The notes beneath the pieces are model-generated. The model searched no databases and was not told the DNA's origin. It worked only from the letters and a program-made list of their open reading frames with translations. A DNA stretch of 64,000 nt, taken from positions 128,470 to 192,469 of the forward strand of contig VWYX01000664.1 of the NCBI GenBank assembly GCA_013396525.1. The letters are read 5' to 3'. The translations under genes and the position numbers were made by a program. Below are positions 1-13,510 of this stretch, piece by piece. Position 1 is the stretch's first letter; each line of letters starts with the position of its first letter. Origin of the DNA: Chaetorhynchus papuensis (lineage: Eukaryota; Chordata; Aves; Passeriformes; Rhipiduridae).

Positions 1-1525
1 GCCTTGATTCAGTGCCTCTTTCTTCTCTGCATCATTTAGAGAATCCCAAGCAAAGGGTTATCTAGTATAATGATATCCTCTCATGGTGGAACTCTGCAGT
101 TGTAATATGATCTTACACATACTATGCAAAGCTGAGCATAATATATAGTAAAAGTGAAAAACAAGTTCACTCTAGAACAGTGTTGCAGACATCATGTGAT
201 CTCACAACAGTTTGGAAAAGGCACAGGCTTGGCCTCACTTTGTATTTTTTAAAATGGTATGAAATAGTGACTAGGGAAAATATGTGAGGGTCAGCAGAGT
301 TTGTGGCAGTTTGTGGACTGGCTAAACTTTCTCCCTTACCAACTCACTCCTCTTTCCATTCTGAATTTGTCACAACAGGAGACCACTGAACACCTTCTCA
401 GCTCTGACCTTGTGTTGACCAAACCATCCATTTTTCAGTCCAGACTGAACAAACTTCCTAAGAAGTTCCTCTGTAGCTATGTATTCCTTGCTGCTTTGCT
501 TGATGCAGCACAGAGAACTGTCTCCTGTAGGGGACAAGCAGGGAACAGCCTGTTTCTCTTTAGCTTAAGAGACAGTCTGGACCTTTTCTTCTGGCATGGG
601 TTCAAATGTCTTGATTATTTACTGCTTATAGGTTGGCTAATAATACAGTCTGCAGCATGAAGAGCTCTGAAAGAGAGACCTGTGATTCCCCTATTAAGAT
701 ACAGACAGAAATATCAGCCACTGTCAAGGAAACAGCAAAAGGTTAAACTTCTGGACATGCGCTCTTTAGAAGTTTACAATATGAACTGTTTCCTCATTAG
801 TCTTATTGGTCCCAGTGAGGCATTCCAATTGCTTCCTTTTTCTTGCCATTGAATTTGTCCCTTTGGGCAGCCAACTCAACTAGCAATTGATTATTTATAT
901 GAAACTCACCAAGGAGCAAGACAGAATTAAATGTCTGAATCACAAATGGAAGACAGACAAGTTTCTTAGAAACACTGGTTGTTTTCTCAGAACTGTTCAT
1001 GTCATAGATGAATGACTCTTACATTCCATGCAAAAGAGGAATTAGGCTGGGCTGTTCTCTCTTCTGGATTTGTGCAGCCATCCCTGGAGTCAACAGGCAA
1101 CCTAATCAAATGTCATCTTGAATATACGTCGAGTGATAGATAAATGGAAATTTTGAATCAGTCTTGATTATTCAAGATCCACGGGCACTTTTGGAAGATG
1201 CTGGTGCTCAAATCAAAACTCAGATCTCAAAGTACCTCTTTATACGTGAAAGGAGTGTGTGAATCTCTTGCGTGAGATATTCCTATGTAACCCTCTCCCA
1301 CCTGTGCACCAGAAAATATTGGAGTAAATCTGAACTAATGCAAACTTTTTGTTTCATCCCTATTAAAAGCCTGTATAACTTCATTGCATTTTTAATTGTA
1401 AACAGGCTATGGGTTTTTCTGTGCTCTTCTGAACAGCTGCAGTGTTCTCCCATGTGTTTCCTGTGTTTTATTGGCAAGTCACAGGATTTATGAAAGGGAT
1501 TAGATGATATTGTTTCATGTGATAG
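1..1525. other. Unique non-coding sequence, nothing recognised
   Basis: AT-rich unique sequence. The longest frame (301-660, plus) encodes 119 residues with no recognisable domain, no splice context that I trust and no codon bias, so I read it as chance. No repeat family, RNA gene or promoter cluster was recognised. Confidence 0.6.
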
Positions 1526-1579
1526 CAGAGGACTGGACTCAATGACCCAGGCAGTCTCTGCCAATCCTATGTCCCTATT
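1526..1579 (+). mobile_element. Possible CR1 LINE 3' tail fragment
   Basis: The stretch beginning 'gaggactggactcaatgacc' and ending 'ccaatcctatgtccctat' follows the layout of the last ~55 bases of many CR1 copies: a 'ggNtggactNgatgacc' segment, a short spacer, then 'cttccaacccta-ttctatg'. It is diverged and short, so chance similarity is possible. If real, it is an old, heavily 5'-truncated plus-strand insertion. Confidence 0.45.
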
Positions 1580-3743
1580 TTCCTGTAGAGTATGTAAATG
1601 ATATTAGGACTGCTGGCATGAAAGCCACAATGCTAATCTTTTTTATTATTGCTTTATCCATTTTGAGCTGGCATATCCAAATCGCAGTGCTTGATTTTCT
1701 GTTGTCTTGCTGCTTATGCTGTCATTTGAACTAACCCATAAAGGATGTCAGAACTCAACTGAATCACAGTGGAAAGGCTTGAAGTTCATTTCACACAGAT
1801 GTAAAATGATTACCTAGGCAGGGGTAGATCAGTCCCTCATATACATTTTGATATACCAAAGCTCCAAAGCCATTTTTGGACTGTTGGTCCGTGAACTGTC
1901 TTTTTTCAATGATTTGACGCTTCAAAGTATAGACACGCCTGTGCAAACAGAGGATTAGCATGTTCCAGGCAGAGGATTATGAATGCAGGAGAACTTTCAT
2001 GCAAGTGAAAGGCTTTTTTACAAGAGAATTACTATCATATATAACATGTAGTTCTGAGACCAAATGAACTAATGAAGTCTGATTTCCTATGGTTTTGTAT
2101 ATTGTGGTTGGATTTCCTAGTATCCTGTAATGTACACACTGCAGGTAAGGCATTTCAGACAAGGTTCTTCATGTGAACTCTAATGCTGAGTGAAGATGAT
2201 CATATCTCAAAAATCTTCATTTTCTCAGACATAAAAAATACCAGGTGAGAGCCAAATTTACTTCCCAGCATTGTCGCTAGGGCACACCAACCATCAGAAA
2301 GAAGCTGGAGCCTTTCCCATCTGTCCATTTATATGACCTGGTACAGTGCACTGCTGGTGGATTCAGGAAGAAATGTGCTGCTCTGCAGCCCATCTGTATC
2401 ATGTGCCACATCCAGTTCTGCAGCTGTTTAGCTGTGAGAAGCTAATAATTCAGAGGCAGGACTGCACATACTTTCAGTAAGATGTTGGCTGCTCCTACAA
2501 GAGCCTCTGCCTGCTTTCTGTCACCCTGGAACTCACTACAGAATAAGCATTTTTTTTGGTAATGATGAGTGTATAATAAAGCACCCATGACCCACTCAAA
2601 CACGTGAATCTTCAGCTTGGCTCTAAATAACTCTGCAGCTTTTCATTTTATTACGGCCCCAAAGTGGGCATTTTGTTGGCCTCTGAGAGGTAGGGAAAAT
2701 TAGATTGCTTTGCACTGCATGGCTCTTTTATTATAATAAATGCATTGAGGATTGAGCTCTTTAATTAATATCTGGAAAAGAAAGGGAAGGATCTACTACT
2801 GAAGCCCTTGGGCCATCTCAAGGAGAGGATGAGAGTTAGAATTAGATGGAGAAAAAGAAATAAAGCAGCTTTCTGAAAAAAATCCTCCTTAATACTCATT
2901 TTATGTCCAAATACCATGGGAAATAGGATGTTTTTTTAGTGAAGCAGACATTCCAGGACCATCACAGAGAGTCAATGATGGTGTCATTTGGGTCAACATC
3001 ACGTTTTGTCTTTCCTGAGTCACTTTCTCTGAAGGTTCCCAAAGCAATTGAACAATGATGGTTTGGCCTTCTTCCCTCTGGAAATCTATGTGTAAAGGTT
3101 GTGGTTTCCTTTTTCTACCTGGCAAAGTGAAGCACTGGAAAATGACAGAGCAAGGTACACAGCAAGGAGGTCAAGAGCCTTTGAAAACAGTGTTCCTCTA
3201 CCCTTTTCCCTTCCGTCTGTGGTGTGAATGCAGTTTTACCAGGTATTAGTGTTTTCAAATTTAGAAAAAACCTGCCTTTTTCTTGCTGGACAACCAGAAA
3301 GTTGGACTGGCAACTTTCACAGTTTCAAGTGAAGAGGCTGGGAGGGGGTATGCTTCTGACACATAAAATTGTTCTCCCAGGCTGGGCGGCCAGGACTGGA
3401 ACAGGCCTCTTACAGTTGTAACACACACAGCTCAAACACATTAAAAATTGGGAAGATTAAATACCTTCCAATGGAAACTCTGACAGGCAATAACATCTCT
3501 CATAAATACTGAATTTGCATGTAAAATAAAAGTGTAACAAAAGAAAGAACAAAGCTAGTCTTTGGCAAAATACAACAAATCATGTTGTATTTTTGAAAGA
3601 ATGTCAAGAACATGTGAATGATAAGTACAAAATGAACTCTACAGTGTCTTTGGCAGCTATTGCTCATTCTGCCTCCTAACTTGCCAGCTTAAATACTTAA
3701 CATTTAAGAGACCCATTTTTTCACTGGACTGGAAGAATCCACT
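1580..3743. other. Unique non-coding sequence with a possible conserved block
   Basis: No gene or named repeat was recognised. Around 2620-2780 the sequence becomes AT-rich with TAAT/ATTA cores (for instance ttaattaata at 2761-2770) and lacks repeat signatures. Such blocks are often conserved non-coding elements, but nothing in a single sequence proves conservation. Frames of 60-75 residues at 2901-3421 overlap on both strands and look random. Confidence 0.5.
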
Positions 3744-4562
3744 TAGAATCATAGAATGTTAAGGGTTGGAAGGGACCTTAAAGATCATCTATTTCCACCG
3801 CTGCTGCTACGGACAGGGACACCTCCCACTAGACCAGATTGCTTAAGGCCTTATCCAGCCTGGCTTTGGACACTGCCAGGATTGGGGCATCCACGACCTC
3901 TCTGGGCAACCTGTTCGTTGTTTCACCACTCTCTCAGTAAAGAATTTCTTCCTAACATCTAACCTAATTTCCCCTCTTTCAGTTTGTACCCATTACTCCT
4001 TGTCCTAGCATTACACTTCCTGATGAAGCTTTCCTCTAGGCCCCCTTCAGATACTGGAAGGTTGCTATGAGGTCTCCACACAACCTTCTCTTTTCCAGGC
4101 TGAATAGCCCCAGCTTTCTCAGCTTGTTTTCATAGGGGAGGTGCTCCAGTCCTCTTACCAACTTCATGGCCTCCTCTGGAATTGCTTCAACAGTTCCATG
4201 TCCTTCTTATGTTGGGGACACCAGAAATGGATGCAGCACTCCAAGTGGAGTCTCACAAGAGCAGAGTAGAGGGGGAGAATCCCCTCCTTTGACCTGCTGG
4301 TCACACTCGTTTGGATGCAGCCCAGGATTCCATTGGCTTTCTGGGCTGTGAGTGCTGGCTCATGGTGGGTTTTCCACCAACCACTGCCCCCCAGTCATTC
4401 ATCAACCATTGCCCCCAGGGCTGCTTTCAAGCACTTCTCCACCCAACCTGTAGGTGTTTCTGGGATTGCTGCTTACCCAGGTGTAGTTTCTTGCATTTTG
4501 CCTCATTGAACTTCATGAGGTTTGCATCAGTTCACTTCTCGAGTGTGTTGAGGTCCCTTCTT
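3744..4562 (-). mobile_element. CR1 LINE, 5'-truncated: end of ORF2 and 3' UTR
   Basis: CR1 is a non-LTR retrotransposon of birds and reptiles whose ORF2 encodes an endonuclease and reverse transcriptase. The left edge (3745-3757) is the reverse complement of the terminal CR1 octamer repeat (agaatcatagaat). Next come the hallmark 'ggttggaagggaccttaaag' block, 'agaccagattgcttaaggcc', 'ggcatccacgacctctctgg' and 'caacctgttc', in CR1 order. Further right, to about 4562, lies antisense ORF2 C-terminal sequence, including 'gcagcccaggattccattgg' and 'ttgaacttcatgaggtttgc'. The copy therefore lies on the minus strand and is truncated in the terminal part of ORF2. All frames on the coding strand are broken, so it is inactive. 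Plus-strand frames of 61-113 residues over 4166-4652 are antisense shadows. The right edge is blurred; similarity fades between 4560 and 4660. Confidence 0.93.
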
Positions 4563-7500
4563 CATCATTGTCTCCAGAAGTGTCTCCCCATCAGTTCAGG
4601 ATGGCTTACCATCATTCACAGTGGTTCAACTCCAGTAACTGTTGGATGGTGAAAAGTGACTTTTAATTTCTGTATGTGTTTCATTTTTAACTTATGCCAT
4701 TAAGACAGAATAGCTATACTGCTTCTGGATTTGGAGCCAGCCACGTTGGCATTAGTGGGAGTCAATGCACAAACCAGCATTGGGCAGTGCAGACAGAATT
4801 CAGTCATTCTCATTCTTACATCCGTGGTCTCTGAAGGAGCTGGTTCAGTTCATCTGCATTTAAGACAGAATCAACCAAAAATGTTCATGTTACCAGGCTG
4901 GGTGAAGTTTAAGAGGGCTATGGTCCAGCCCCACAGATTTAATTCAGATGAGCTATTATAAGGAATCACTCACCCATGGGAAAGGAGGCTTGCAGCTACA
5001 CAGTGGAAAGTGGAGTAAAATGGCACAACAGGTCCTACTTGTCTTTTTCCCAAACCTGTTCTAGAGAGGCATAAGGAAAGGCTGGATACACAGGACTGAT
5101 TGAAGTAGCATCCTTTGGTAATTAAGATCTGACTGGCTGAATGACTTTGACGAATTTCTGAAGCACTGAACTGAAAAAACCAGAGCAGATTCTCTTTTGG
5201 CATGTTAATACAAGCCTCTGCTACGAGCAGCTCCAAGGAACCATGTAAATGCAAATGAAGTCAGAAGATGAGTTTATGAAACAAATACCAAGTTTGTCTT
5301 TCATTCTCTTTACTTTGATCGCTGCTACCAATTAAAAGATAAAAAAATTCTACAGCACATATAAGTCCAATTAGATCTTGTAATGAAATCCTCAAGTACT
5401 ACTGAGGTGGAACTTGCCATAATTAGTTTTGATACATAAATAAATTTTCCAAATGCAATTTTGTTCTTTTAAGATCATGTTCCACTTTGAGTTCATAGTG
5501 TTTTATTATTTCACTGATGTGTGAGAAGTAGCTTCCAATGTTTCTGTTCCCTTGGTTCTTACAGCCTCTATGCTAATGCATTAAAAATAACTAGAATTAA
5601 TGACAAATCTAATAAGTAATTATTCTAGTGGCAATGTTATGAACTGGAATTCTAACTTTAGGAACAGGTGAAAAATATTCATAGCCCCTTAGTTTCACAC
5701 CCTCATCCATCCAGAGAAGGACAAAGAAACTATGGATTATCAAGGCACTGAAGGCTTAATGTAGATTTTACAAGTGAACAGTCAAAGTCATGGCTAAGAT
5801 GCTGTGCTTGAAGCTATGATGAGTTTTGTAAGCAGCTAATAATTTCACAGGCTGCAGTGAAGATTGTCTCCTTAGAGAGTTTATTTGAATGAAACTCCAA
5901 GTATCTCTCCCACATCCCCCTTTTTAGAAAAGATTTGCTGAATTTATGCAGGTAGAGTTGCAAACCATACATAGGTAAAACTATTTCACTTGCTGCTTTA
6001 CTACACTCCTTTAAGACTTGTTTTCATTTAAACAAAGTAAGATGCAGTCTCATCGTTTACTAGGACAATACACAGAAAGGATGGTCTTCTGGCTAAAAAA
6101 TGTTACAAAAAGTGAAGATCATGAAAGCCCCCTTCTCTATAATGCATATTTGTGAGTTTATGTAGACCTTCATGTGCAGTGAGTTTTTGGGGCTTTAGCC
6201 TATACCTTCAGAGGGTCAGAGCCTGTCCCCTTTGTGCTGGCCGTTTACGTCATTCAGGTGCTTAAATCCCTGCTTTGAAGGAGCTGTAAGGGTACTGTGA
6301 AAATAAATACATGAATATTTATAGGAAACATATGGAAATTCAGATAAAAGTTGATTTAGTCATTCTTAAACAGCAATGTTTTCGGGTGTTTGTACCATGG
6401 CACTGGGAGCCGAGTGACTGCACACAAGAGATAGGCAGATGCTAATTACCATTGCTCATGTCCGGCTTATCTTCAACAGCCATAGACATTCAAATGACAG
6501 GGCCTTTCCGAGTCCTGCAGGATTCAAGGCTTAGTATTGCAGCTGCTACCAGGTCTGCCTCTTCTAAAACGCTCTAAGTCTACTGACTTTTCACCTCAAA
6601 AGACTCTACTCTGGACTCCAGTCTTGGCTGCCTTATCAGTGTACTTCTCATGCTGTTTTCTTGCTTTCTTCTGACTGACTCTCTGGGAAAGTAATCTTAG
6701 CTCTGTCAAAATAATTTAATGCTACATCCTTGCTGCACGTCTTAGGTTTTATCTTTGCTGCCACAGAGGGAAACTCAGGTAAAGCTTGGGCATATACCTT
6801 TCAGACCTAAGTCAGTGCAGACATTAGAAGGGGGAAAGGCCAGGCTTATTGTCCCATAGCACAGTCTGTGGTCAAAAGAAACATTTCTGAGAAGAATATG
6901 TCAAGCTGCAAGGGCCTGGGAGTTGGTGGACATGGTAGAATAATGCGTCTTATACTCCCTGATAGCCTCTGTTGATTGAAACACCTTCCTGCTCCAAATA
7001 GCACAGAAGCCCATGCAAAGGACTTCTCACCTGATTTGCTCTTTATAGATATTTACATTTAACATAGGCAGGCCATGCCACCTCTACCTGGCTACAATGT
7101 TTGTTCAGATGAGAATATTTTCAGCATCACAAATTGTGGATCCAGCGTGATGTATGCTGCCTGCTTTAGCAATCTTGCTAAAAATCTCACAGTCTTTATA
7201 TTTCTGACATCAGGATTACATCAATTTCTGTGGCTTTCAGTGTGGATGCACAGGCTGGCTTTATTCCATCTAGTCTGGGATGTTTAAATCAAGCACTTCC
7301 ACTGGGGATCAAGGTATAAAGATATCTGCAATCGAGGGAAAGAAAGACATGCATCTCCAGAGGATTTTTCAGATTTAGCTAGGAGAGATAGTTTTGTAGT
7401 AACATCCCTTAGATTAACAGAACATGACAACTAACTGAAGTAACACCTGTAGCCTGGGAGCCTTATGGCTGCATTAACATGGCTCTGTATCCGAAATTTA

Positions 7501-9477
7501 CAACAAAAGCACATCTCTGAAACGTGGTGGGTTTGAATGATACACACTGTTCATGCACTCCTTCCAAAGTACAGCTGGAGCGAAGCCAATTTACAATATT
7601 GTTTCAGTACCTTAGAAATAACTGTCAGTGAACTCCCAGCTCAAAATACAGCTAATGGAAACAGGGCTACAAAAGTCTGCTTTTCTCTCCCAGCAGACAA
7701 CAGGCATTTTTCGTCCCATGACTGTTTAGGCAGTGAAGGTATCAGCCATTTGATAGGGTGCTTCTTCATGTAATTTACAATAAATTAGTAAAAAGAAAAG
7801 AAAAAACTTGCTTCTGACAACTCTCAGAAATAATAAATAAAATAATTTAATAAAATAATCATAACAAAAGGTCTTTTATAAGATGAGTCAATCAAAATCT
7901 TATTTCTTAGATGGCAAAATAAATGTCTGAGTATCAAAGTTACTAAATCCTACAAAAACGCCATGTGCTAAGGACCTGTTACAGACTACCATTTACACAG
8001 ATAAGAAAGTTTAATTATCTCAAGAGTCATGGGGAATCTGAATATTCATTGCTTGTCATCCTCAACGAATCATTTTAATTCAGCAAGAAAAGGTGAAATG
8101 TCTTTTGCAAAACATCTGTCAGGCACCAGGAAGCAGAACAATCCAAGGTGTCCGGTCTCAGTGTTTATTAGAAAGTCTGTAAAATAAGCCAGTGTGTGGG
8201 AGCACACAGAAGCAGCCCATCAGCATCTGCTCAGTCCACGCACAGCCCTGGCAGTCAGCAGGGACACTTGTGACCCCCGTGTCTGCCAAACCTAAACAGG
8301 GCATTCTGCACCTTGAAAGAGGATGTACACCAGTGGTGGCATACCCAGTGTTCCCAAAAGGAAAAGGGAACCGGATGATAATATTCCAGAGCAGAACTAA
8401 TTTTTTTTTCCACTTTTTAAAAATGCTCAGACCTGTAGTGACACCCAGCTTCCCTGGCTCCCTAGCCAGGCCCTTAGAGAATGATAAGATGGGTGATAGA
8501 AAGCATCAAGAACAACAGTGTGTCTAGTCCTCATGTGATGGTGGCACCCAGACTCAATCAACAACGGCAAAACTTCCAGCTCATGCTCCATTTCCCCATG
8601 TCCTTGGCAGGGTGCTGTGGACACTGTTCTGGAGAGGAGCTGGGTATCACACCTCCACCCAACATCAGTGTGCTGTGGTGCCTTGTCCCCTTGGTCAAAT
8701 AATGAGTGAATTTAAACAGAAATGGAGATGCTTATAGGCAGAGAAAATAAGGCTTTCTTCTTCACACAGAGCTCTCCCTTCTCCTTCATCCCAAAGATTT
8801 CCTCAAACCTGCAAACATGCTTTTAATTGAAAATTTAAACCATCAATCATATAAAAGAGCTTGCCACATTTCTGCACTGCCTACCACCTGCTTGTGAGGA
8901 AAAAATAGAAAGTACCAAAGGAGCATATGAATTGAATTGTACTGAAAATTTACTCAGTCCATCTTTTGGGACCAATTCTTGTCTCTCAAAACTGATTTCA
9001 CGGCGCCATTTGTCTTGGTAATATAACCAGAAGTGTTTTCTTCCTTCTGGGAATTGAAATGCCTCTTGCTCTAACCTGCACAGCATCTGAAAACACTGGG
9101 CTCTATTACCTACTGAGCAAAGTCCAAGCCATTAAAACCTTTCTGTTCCCCATTGTGGCCCACTTTCAGGCACCCTCTGTTCTGAACAGAAAAGACAGCT
9201 GTTGGGCCCAATAAAGCATTCCTTCAGAGGTGCACAGTCAAGCGCGTGCCAGAACTAGCCTGCCCTACCGTCCAGCAGTGAAAAGAGAAGGTTGTGATAG
9301 ACCATGAAATAGCAGCCTTTACACAAGGTTTGAACACCACAGCACTTAAATGTTGTTCATGTTTCACTCTGTTTCTGAAGAAAAACTGATTTCCTTGTAG
9401 CTAAAGTCTTTAATAAGAAACGTAATTCTGAAACTGCAGATTTTTGGTGAAGGCACTGAGAATGAGGCATTAGAAAA
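4563..9477. other. Unique non-coding sequence, nothing firmly recognised
   Basis: About 4.9 kb without a recognisable exon or transposon. The AT-rich run at 7820-7870 is low-complexity (aataaa-like units). The segment at 6385-6520 contains a gctaattacc core among moderately GC-rich unique sequence and could be a conserved non-coding element; this is only an impression. The frame at 8192-8527 (plus, 111 residues) overlaps open frames in other phases and on the other strand and has no recognisable domain. Confidence 0.55.
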
Positions 9478-9815
9478 ATAGAACCACAGAAAGGTTTGAA
9501 TTGGAAGAGACCTTAAAGATTACCTAGTTCCAACCTCCTGGACATTGTAAGGGACACCTTCCACTAGACCAGGTTGCTCAGGGCCCTGTCCAGCCCGCCC
9601 TTGAACACTTTGAGGGATGGGGCATTTACAGCTGCTCTGGGCAACATGTTCCAATGTCTCACCAACCTCACATTAAAGAATTTCTGCCTTACAACCTATC
9701 TAAACCTGCCCTCTTCTAGTTTAAAGCCATCCCCTCTTGCCCTGCCACTACATGACCTTGTAAAAAGTGCCTCTTTGGCTTTTTTGTAGGCTCCTTTCAG
9801 GTACTGGAAGGCAAG
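9478..9815 (-). mobile_element. CR1 LINE 3' fragment
   Basis: From the left edge the sequence runs 'tagaaccacagaaagg', then 'ttggaagagaccttaaagat', 'tagttccaacctcctggaca', 'ccactagaccaggttgctca', 'ggatggggcatttacagctg' and 'caggtactggaaggc'. That is the reverse complement of the CR1 3' UTR and the very end of ORF2, in canonical order. It is a heavily 5'-truncated minus-strand copy. It is diverged from the copy at 3744-4562, so the two inserted independently. No intact frame remains; the plus-strand frame at 9574-9789 is antisense to the element. Confidence 0.93.
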
Positions 9816-12800
9816 TTAAAGCCTGGTGTGCAGGCAGGTGACACTGCACTTAGCTCTCAGCTACCAGTATTTTTGCAAAGACATATCTCTAACATGTTTG
9901 TATTGACCTTTGAAGTACAAGAAAACCCTTTTGACAAGAACCAGGCTTTCTTCCTGTCTTAAATATTCCTCACAAAGGATCTGTTCCCAAACATCCTTGG
10001 TATCATTTCTTGCCTTTTCTTGATCCTTCTTTCAAGTCTTATTCTAGAAGATTGATTTGTCTGTAGTGCGCATGGGAAATCCTCACATGTCCACTCTACA
10101 CAAGCCTGCAGTCCAAGCAATTTCTCACCTGCAGCTACTGTGATCTATGGGAACAATATATATTGATTAATGGCTGGACATGAAACTGTGCAAGGCTGAA
10201 GGACGCTTCTTTTATTGAGAACCAATTCCCTGCTTGCTCCATTTTCCTGTTACGAGCTCCAGAAGCAGAGATTAATGACAGCCGTTCCACTTGTTTAAAC
10301 AGCTGATGTCTCAGGCCTAGATTCCACCTGGGGCTCCCGTCTGGACAATAACAACAGGCCATTTCTGAGCTAAGCAAAAAAACACTGTAAAAAACTGCAA
10401 AGTTTTAGCTTCCAAGTTGGTAAAGAAAATAATTTCTTCAGGAGCAGAAAACTAGTTGAAGGACAGAAAATGAGAACCACTATGAGCAGCCACAGAATTT
10501 TTACTATAGTCCATTACTACTGAATTTTCATAGACACAGACTGCAAAATGCAGACATTGCTGGGGTGAGATGCAGCTGTTGGATATGAAGAGACACAATT
10601 GACATAACTGTATGATGGATGTGTTCATGGTGAATGAAATGTAGAAAATGACAGGGTCAATGATAATAAATGTGTAGATATAGAAGAAGAAGCTGGAAGA
10701 ATGTAAAAACCAAGAATAGGAAAAAGAATATGGAGCTATTTTGGGCCCCTACAGCAAGTGTTTTTGACACAGAGAATAAAGAGGATGTAGACAACAGACC
10801 AACAAAGCTGGACCGTGGATTAAAACCAGCGCTTTAAAGAGTGGTAACCTAGGAGGAAAATTGGCATTTCTAGTTCCACACCAAAAGACCTGGATGAAGA
10901 TATATATGGCCCAAAAAAAGATGTAGGTTGCTTTGCTTCTTCAGCTCTAAGAGAAAGAGGCTGGCAATATCAATGAAAGATAAGAGAGATTGTGTTGCTG
11001 CTTCATGGGCTACAGTTATTCTTTGCTTAGAGGACTTCAGATTGCAAGATTCTTGTTCTGGTATGTTTTACCAGTACAAAATAAATTTATTGAAAAAAGT
11101 GCTCAAGAATAATAGCTCGATAAAAGGACTACTTGAAATACTCCTACAGGCAAGTACTAAGAGTTCATTGCTTTCTATTTCTTCAAAAGCTCTATAGTCA
11201 GGTAAATTGGTTTTTTTTTTTACTATAACATATATACATATTTTTTAAGTGCATAATTTCACAATTAACTCTCAGGTACAATCAGAGAAATAAGAAATTG
11301 GCATCATGCAGCCACCAAGCCTTCCAATTATATTTTCTTGCCTCATTCCATCTGAAAAATACCAGCTGAGTCTTGAGTTACGTTGCATACCATTGTTACA
11401 TTCTGTAGCTGCCATTAACTTGGAGAGATGGAGAGTGTTACTTGGCTGCCTTTTATTTGACTAAGAAACAAAAAGGGAAAGGAAACATTCAAGCCTCCAC
11501 CCCTGCCATCACCACTTTGTCTATCTCCATCTGTCATCCACACAGGCTCTTAGTGATTAAATTTATAAGCATTTTCAGACACATTGAGTGAGTACTGCTG
11601 AATCAGGAGAATCACAGTCTGGTCTCAGCAATGAGTTAATGTTTTAAACCTCATGTTAGTTAAAGGATTTTTACAGCTCCTTGATAAAACCCCAGCTGTT
11701 ATTTTCAGAGAACTTGAGCCAGAGGAGAGCTCTTAGATCCCAGTTTCTGCACTCTGGGGAGGAAGGATGAAGAAAATGTTACTTATCTGAGATGACCTGG
11801 TTTGTCTTCTTTTCCTTGTTTTGGGCAAAGAAAAGCTGCAAAGTCTCACCAGTGTGGTGAGGAGGCTGGGCTGGCCAGGCATAGCCACTCTGAGGTGTTC
11901 AAAAGGACAAACAAAAAAAGGCTGGAGAGGGCTTATTCTGCAAGGCACTTTGGCCTCAGTGAGCTGCAGAGCAGCCTGGCTGAGCTGCTGCTGCTGTGAT
12001 GGAACCAGATGCTCTTGTCTGCTGACCTAATTGTGCTACTCGGCAGTCATGGCCCAAAATGACAGAGTGCTATTCTTCATACTGACAACTTGATAAAGGC
12101 TGCCATTTCCTGGGCTGCTTGGGAGGTAAATAAAGATGGGAACTTCTTCCTGGAAATTTTGTAGTTTTTATTGATATGTCAGAGAAAACCCTGGATTTTG
12201 AGCTTACTTCATACTGTTGCTTCGGGCTTTTGTGTAACTATCAGGCTTCCCTGTGCATCCTGATGAATCAGAGGTCACTATGTGAAAGTCAAATAATGCA
12301 TCCTCAAAAGCTGAAATTTTGAGATGTCAGATAAAGGGTTTTAAGGAGAGAAAATGTTGGCAAGTTGCATAAACCCCACATGTATTTTGCTGAGAAACAG
12401 CTTGAAAACAATTTCAGGTAAAGGAATCCTGACTCTCAAGTTGGGACTATATGAAATAAAGCTCCATTGATCCCTCCTGAACTGTCCCACTAAATCTAGT
12501 TTGACTCTTCAAATAGCACTTTTCAAATAGCTCCTGATAAAATGAAGACTCAACCTCCAATATAAGTCTTTAGCCACTCCTTTCCTTTTGCAAACAACAC
12601 ATAAATGTCAGAGTGGTTTTACTGACCTCAATAAATGCTTGCAGGCAAGCAGAGATGATCCCAGATACTGCCAATAGGAGGCCATTAAGATTGATGTTAT
12701 GTTTCCACAGGCTCTGTCAGCTGAGAGAACCTTTGCAGTTTTACAGTCCGGTGGTAAGCTTGAGTCTGGTGTTGTTTAGGCAAGAGACCAGGGCGGGCTG

Positions 12801-13230
12801 AAGCATGGGGGGAAAAACAGGAGATTGTCTTCCTCTATTCTATGTCTGGTAAGGACTGAGCAGCCCTTGGCAGGCAGCTCCCATACAGTCAGGTGGGATG
12901 GTGATTGGAAAAAGGCAAAGTGAAAGGGAGAAGCTGCAGAGATATTGTTCTGCTTCCTACTCAGTACCAGCCAGTAGAGTTTGCTCATTTTGTGGGTGAG
13001 AATACATTCTGTCCCAGGATGGACTGTAGGAGGAGGAGTGATTCTTTGCATGCCAGAATGCTCTGACTGCTTTTGAGTCCTGAGGGGCAAATTTATCTCT
13101 AACATGAGTCAATGGATTTTCACAAGAGCTGAATAAACTCCACTCTCTTTTGTAAGAGAAATAAGAATGTTTTCAACAGCTAGGAAAAAAAAATTTATAT
13201 GATAGGTCTGAAATCAAGCTCACAGGTGGT
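9816..13230. other. Unique non-coding sequence, nothing recognised
   Basis: No repeat family or exon recognised. Overlapping 60-90-residue frames near 11733-12030 on both strands arise in a locally GC-richer patch with repeated ctg triplets (about 11985-11996) and show no domain. Confidence 0.55.
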
Positions 13231-13239
13231 ATATTGTTT

Positions 13240-13510
13240 TTGAGTGGCAGTTACGAGCGTCTTTCCCCTGCTCTCTCCAACAGCTTTCCCCCGAGGATGC
13301 TCAAGGTCTGCAGCTCCCAGACGTTACAGGAATGCTCCCCTGGCAGGCGAGGGGGTGGCAGAACAGCACGCACACACTGGCTGGGTAAGGGCTGTGCTAC
13401 GGGACATTTGGCTGCTATGCAAATGCAAACTCTCATGGGTGTTTAAGAGACAATCAGGCTCTGGAGCGAGGTATCCAGAGCCATTTTGTCCATGTTCCTT
13501 CCGATGCTAA
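13240..13510. promoter_or_regulatory. GC-richer, CpG-containing patch with an octamer motif (candidate regulatory element)
   Basis: This patch is visibly richer in G+C and CpG than its surroundings (gagcgt, cccgag, gacgtt, ggcgag, gcacgc). It carries a perfect POU octamer ATGCAAAT at 13417-13424. Three overlapping frames of 61-88 residues on both strands follow from the higher GC. There is no TATA box or splice evidence tying it to a transcript. Calling it regulatory is an inference from composition and one motif. Confidence 0.2.

Noticed and set aside
4166..4652. Plus-strand frames of 61-113 residues
   Set aside because: Antisense to the CR1 element; not genes.
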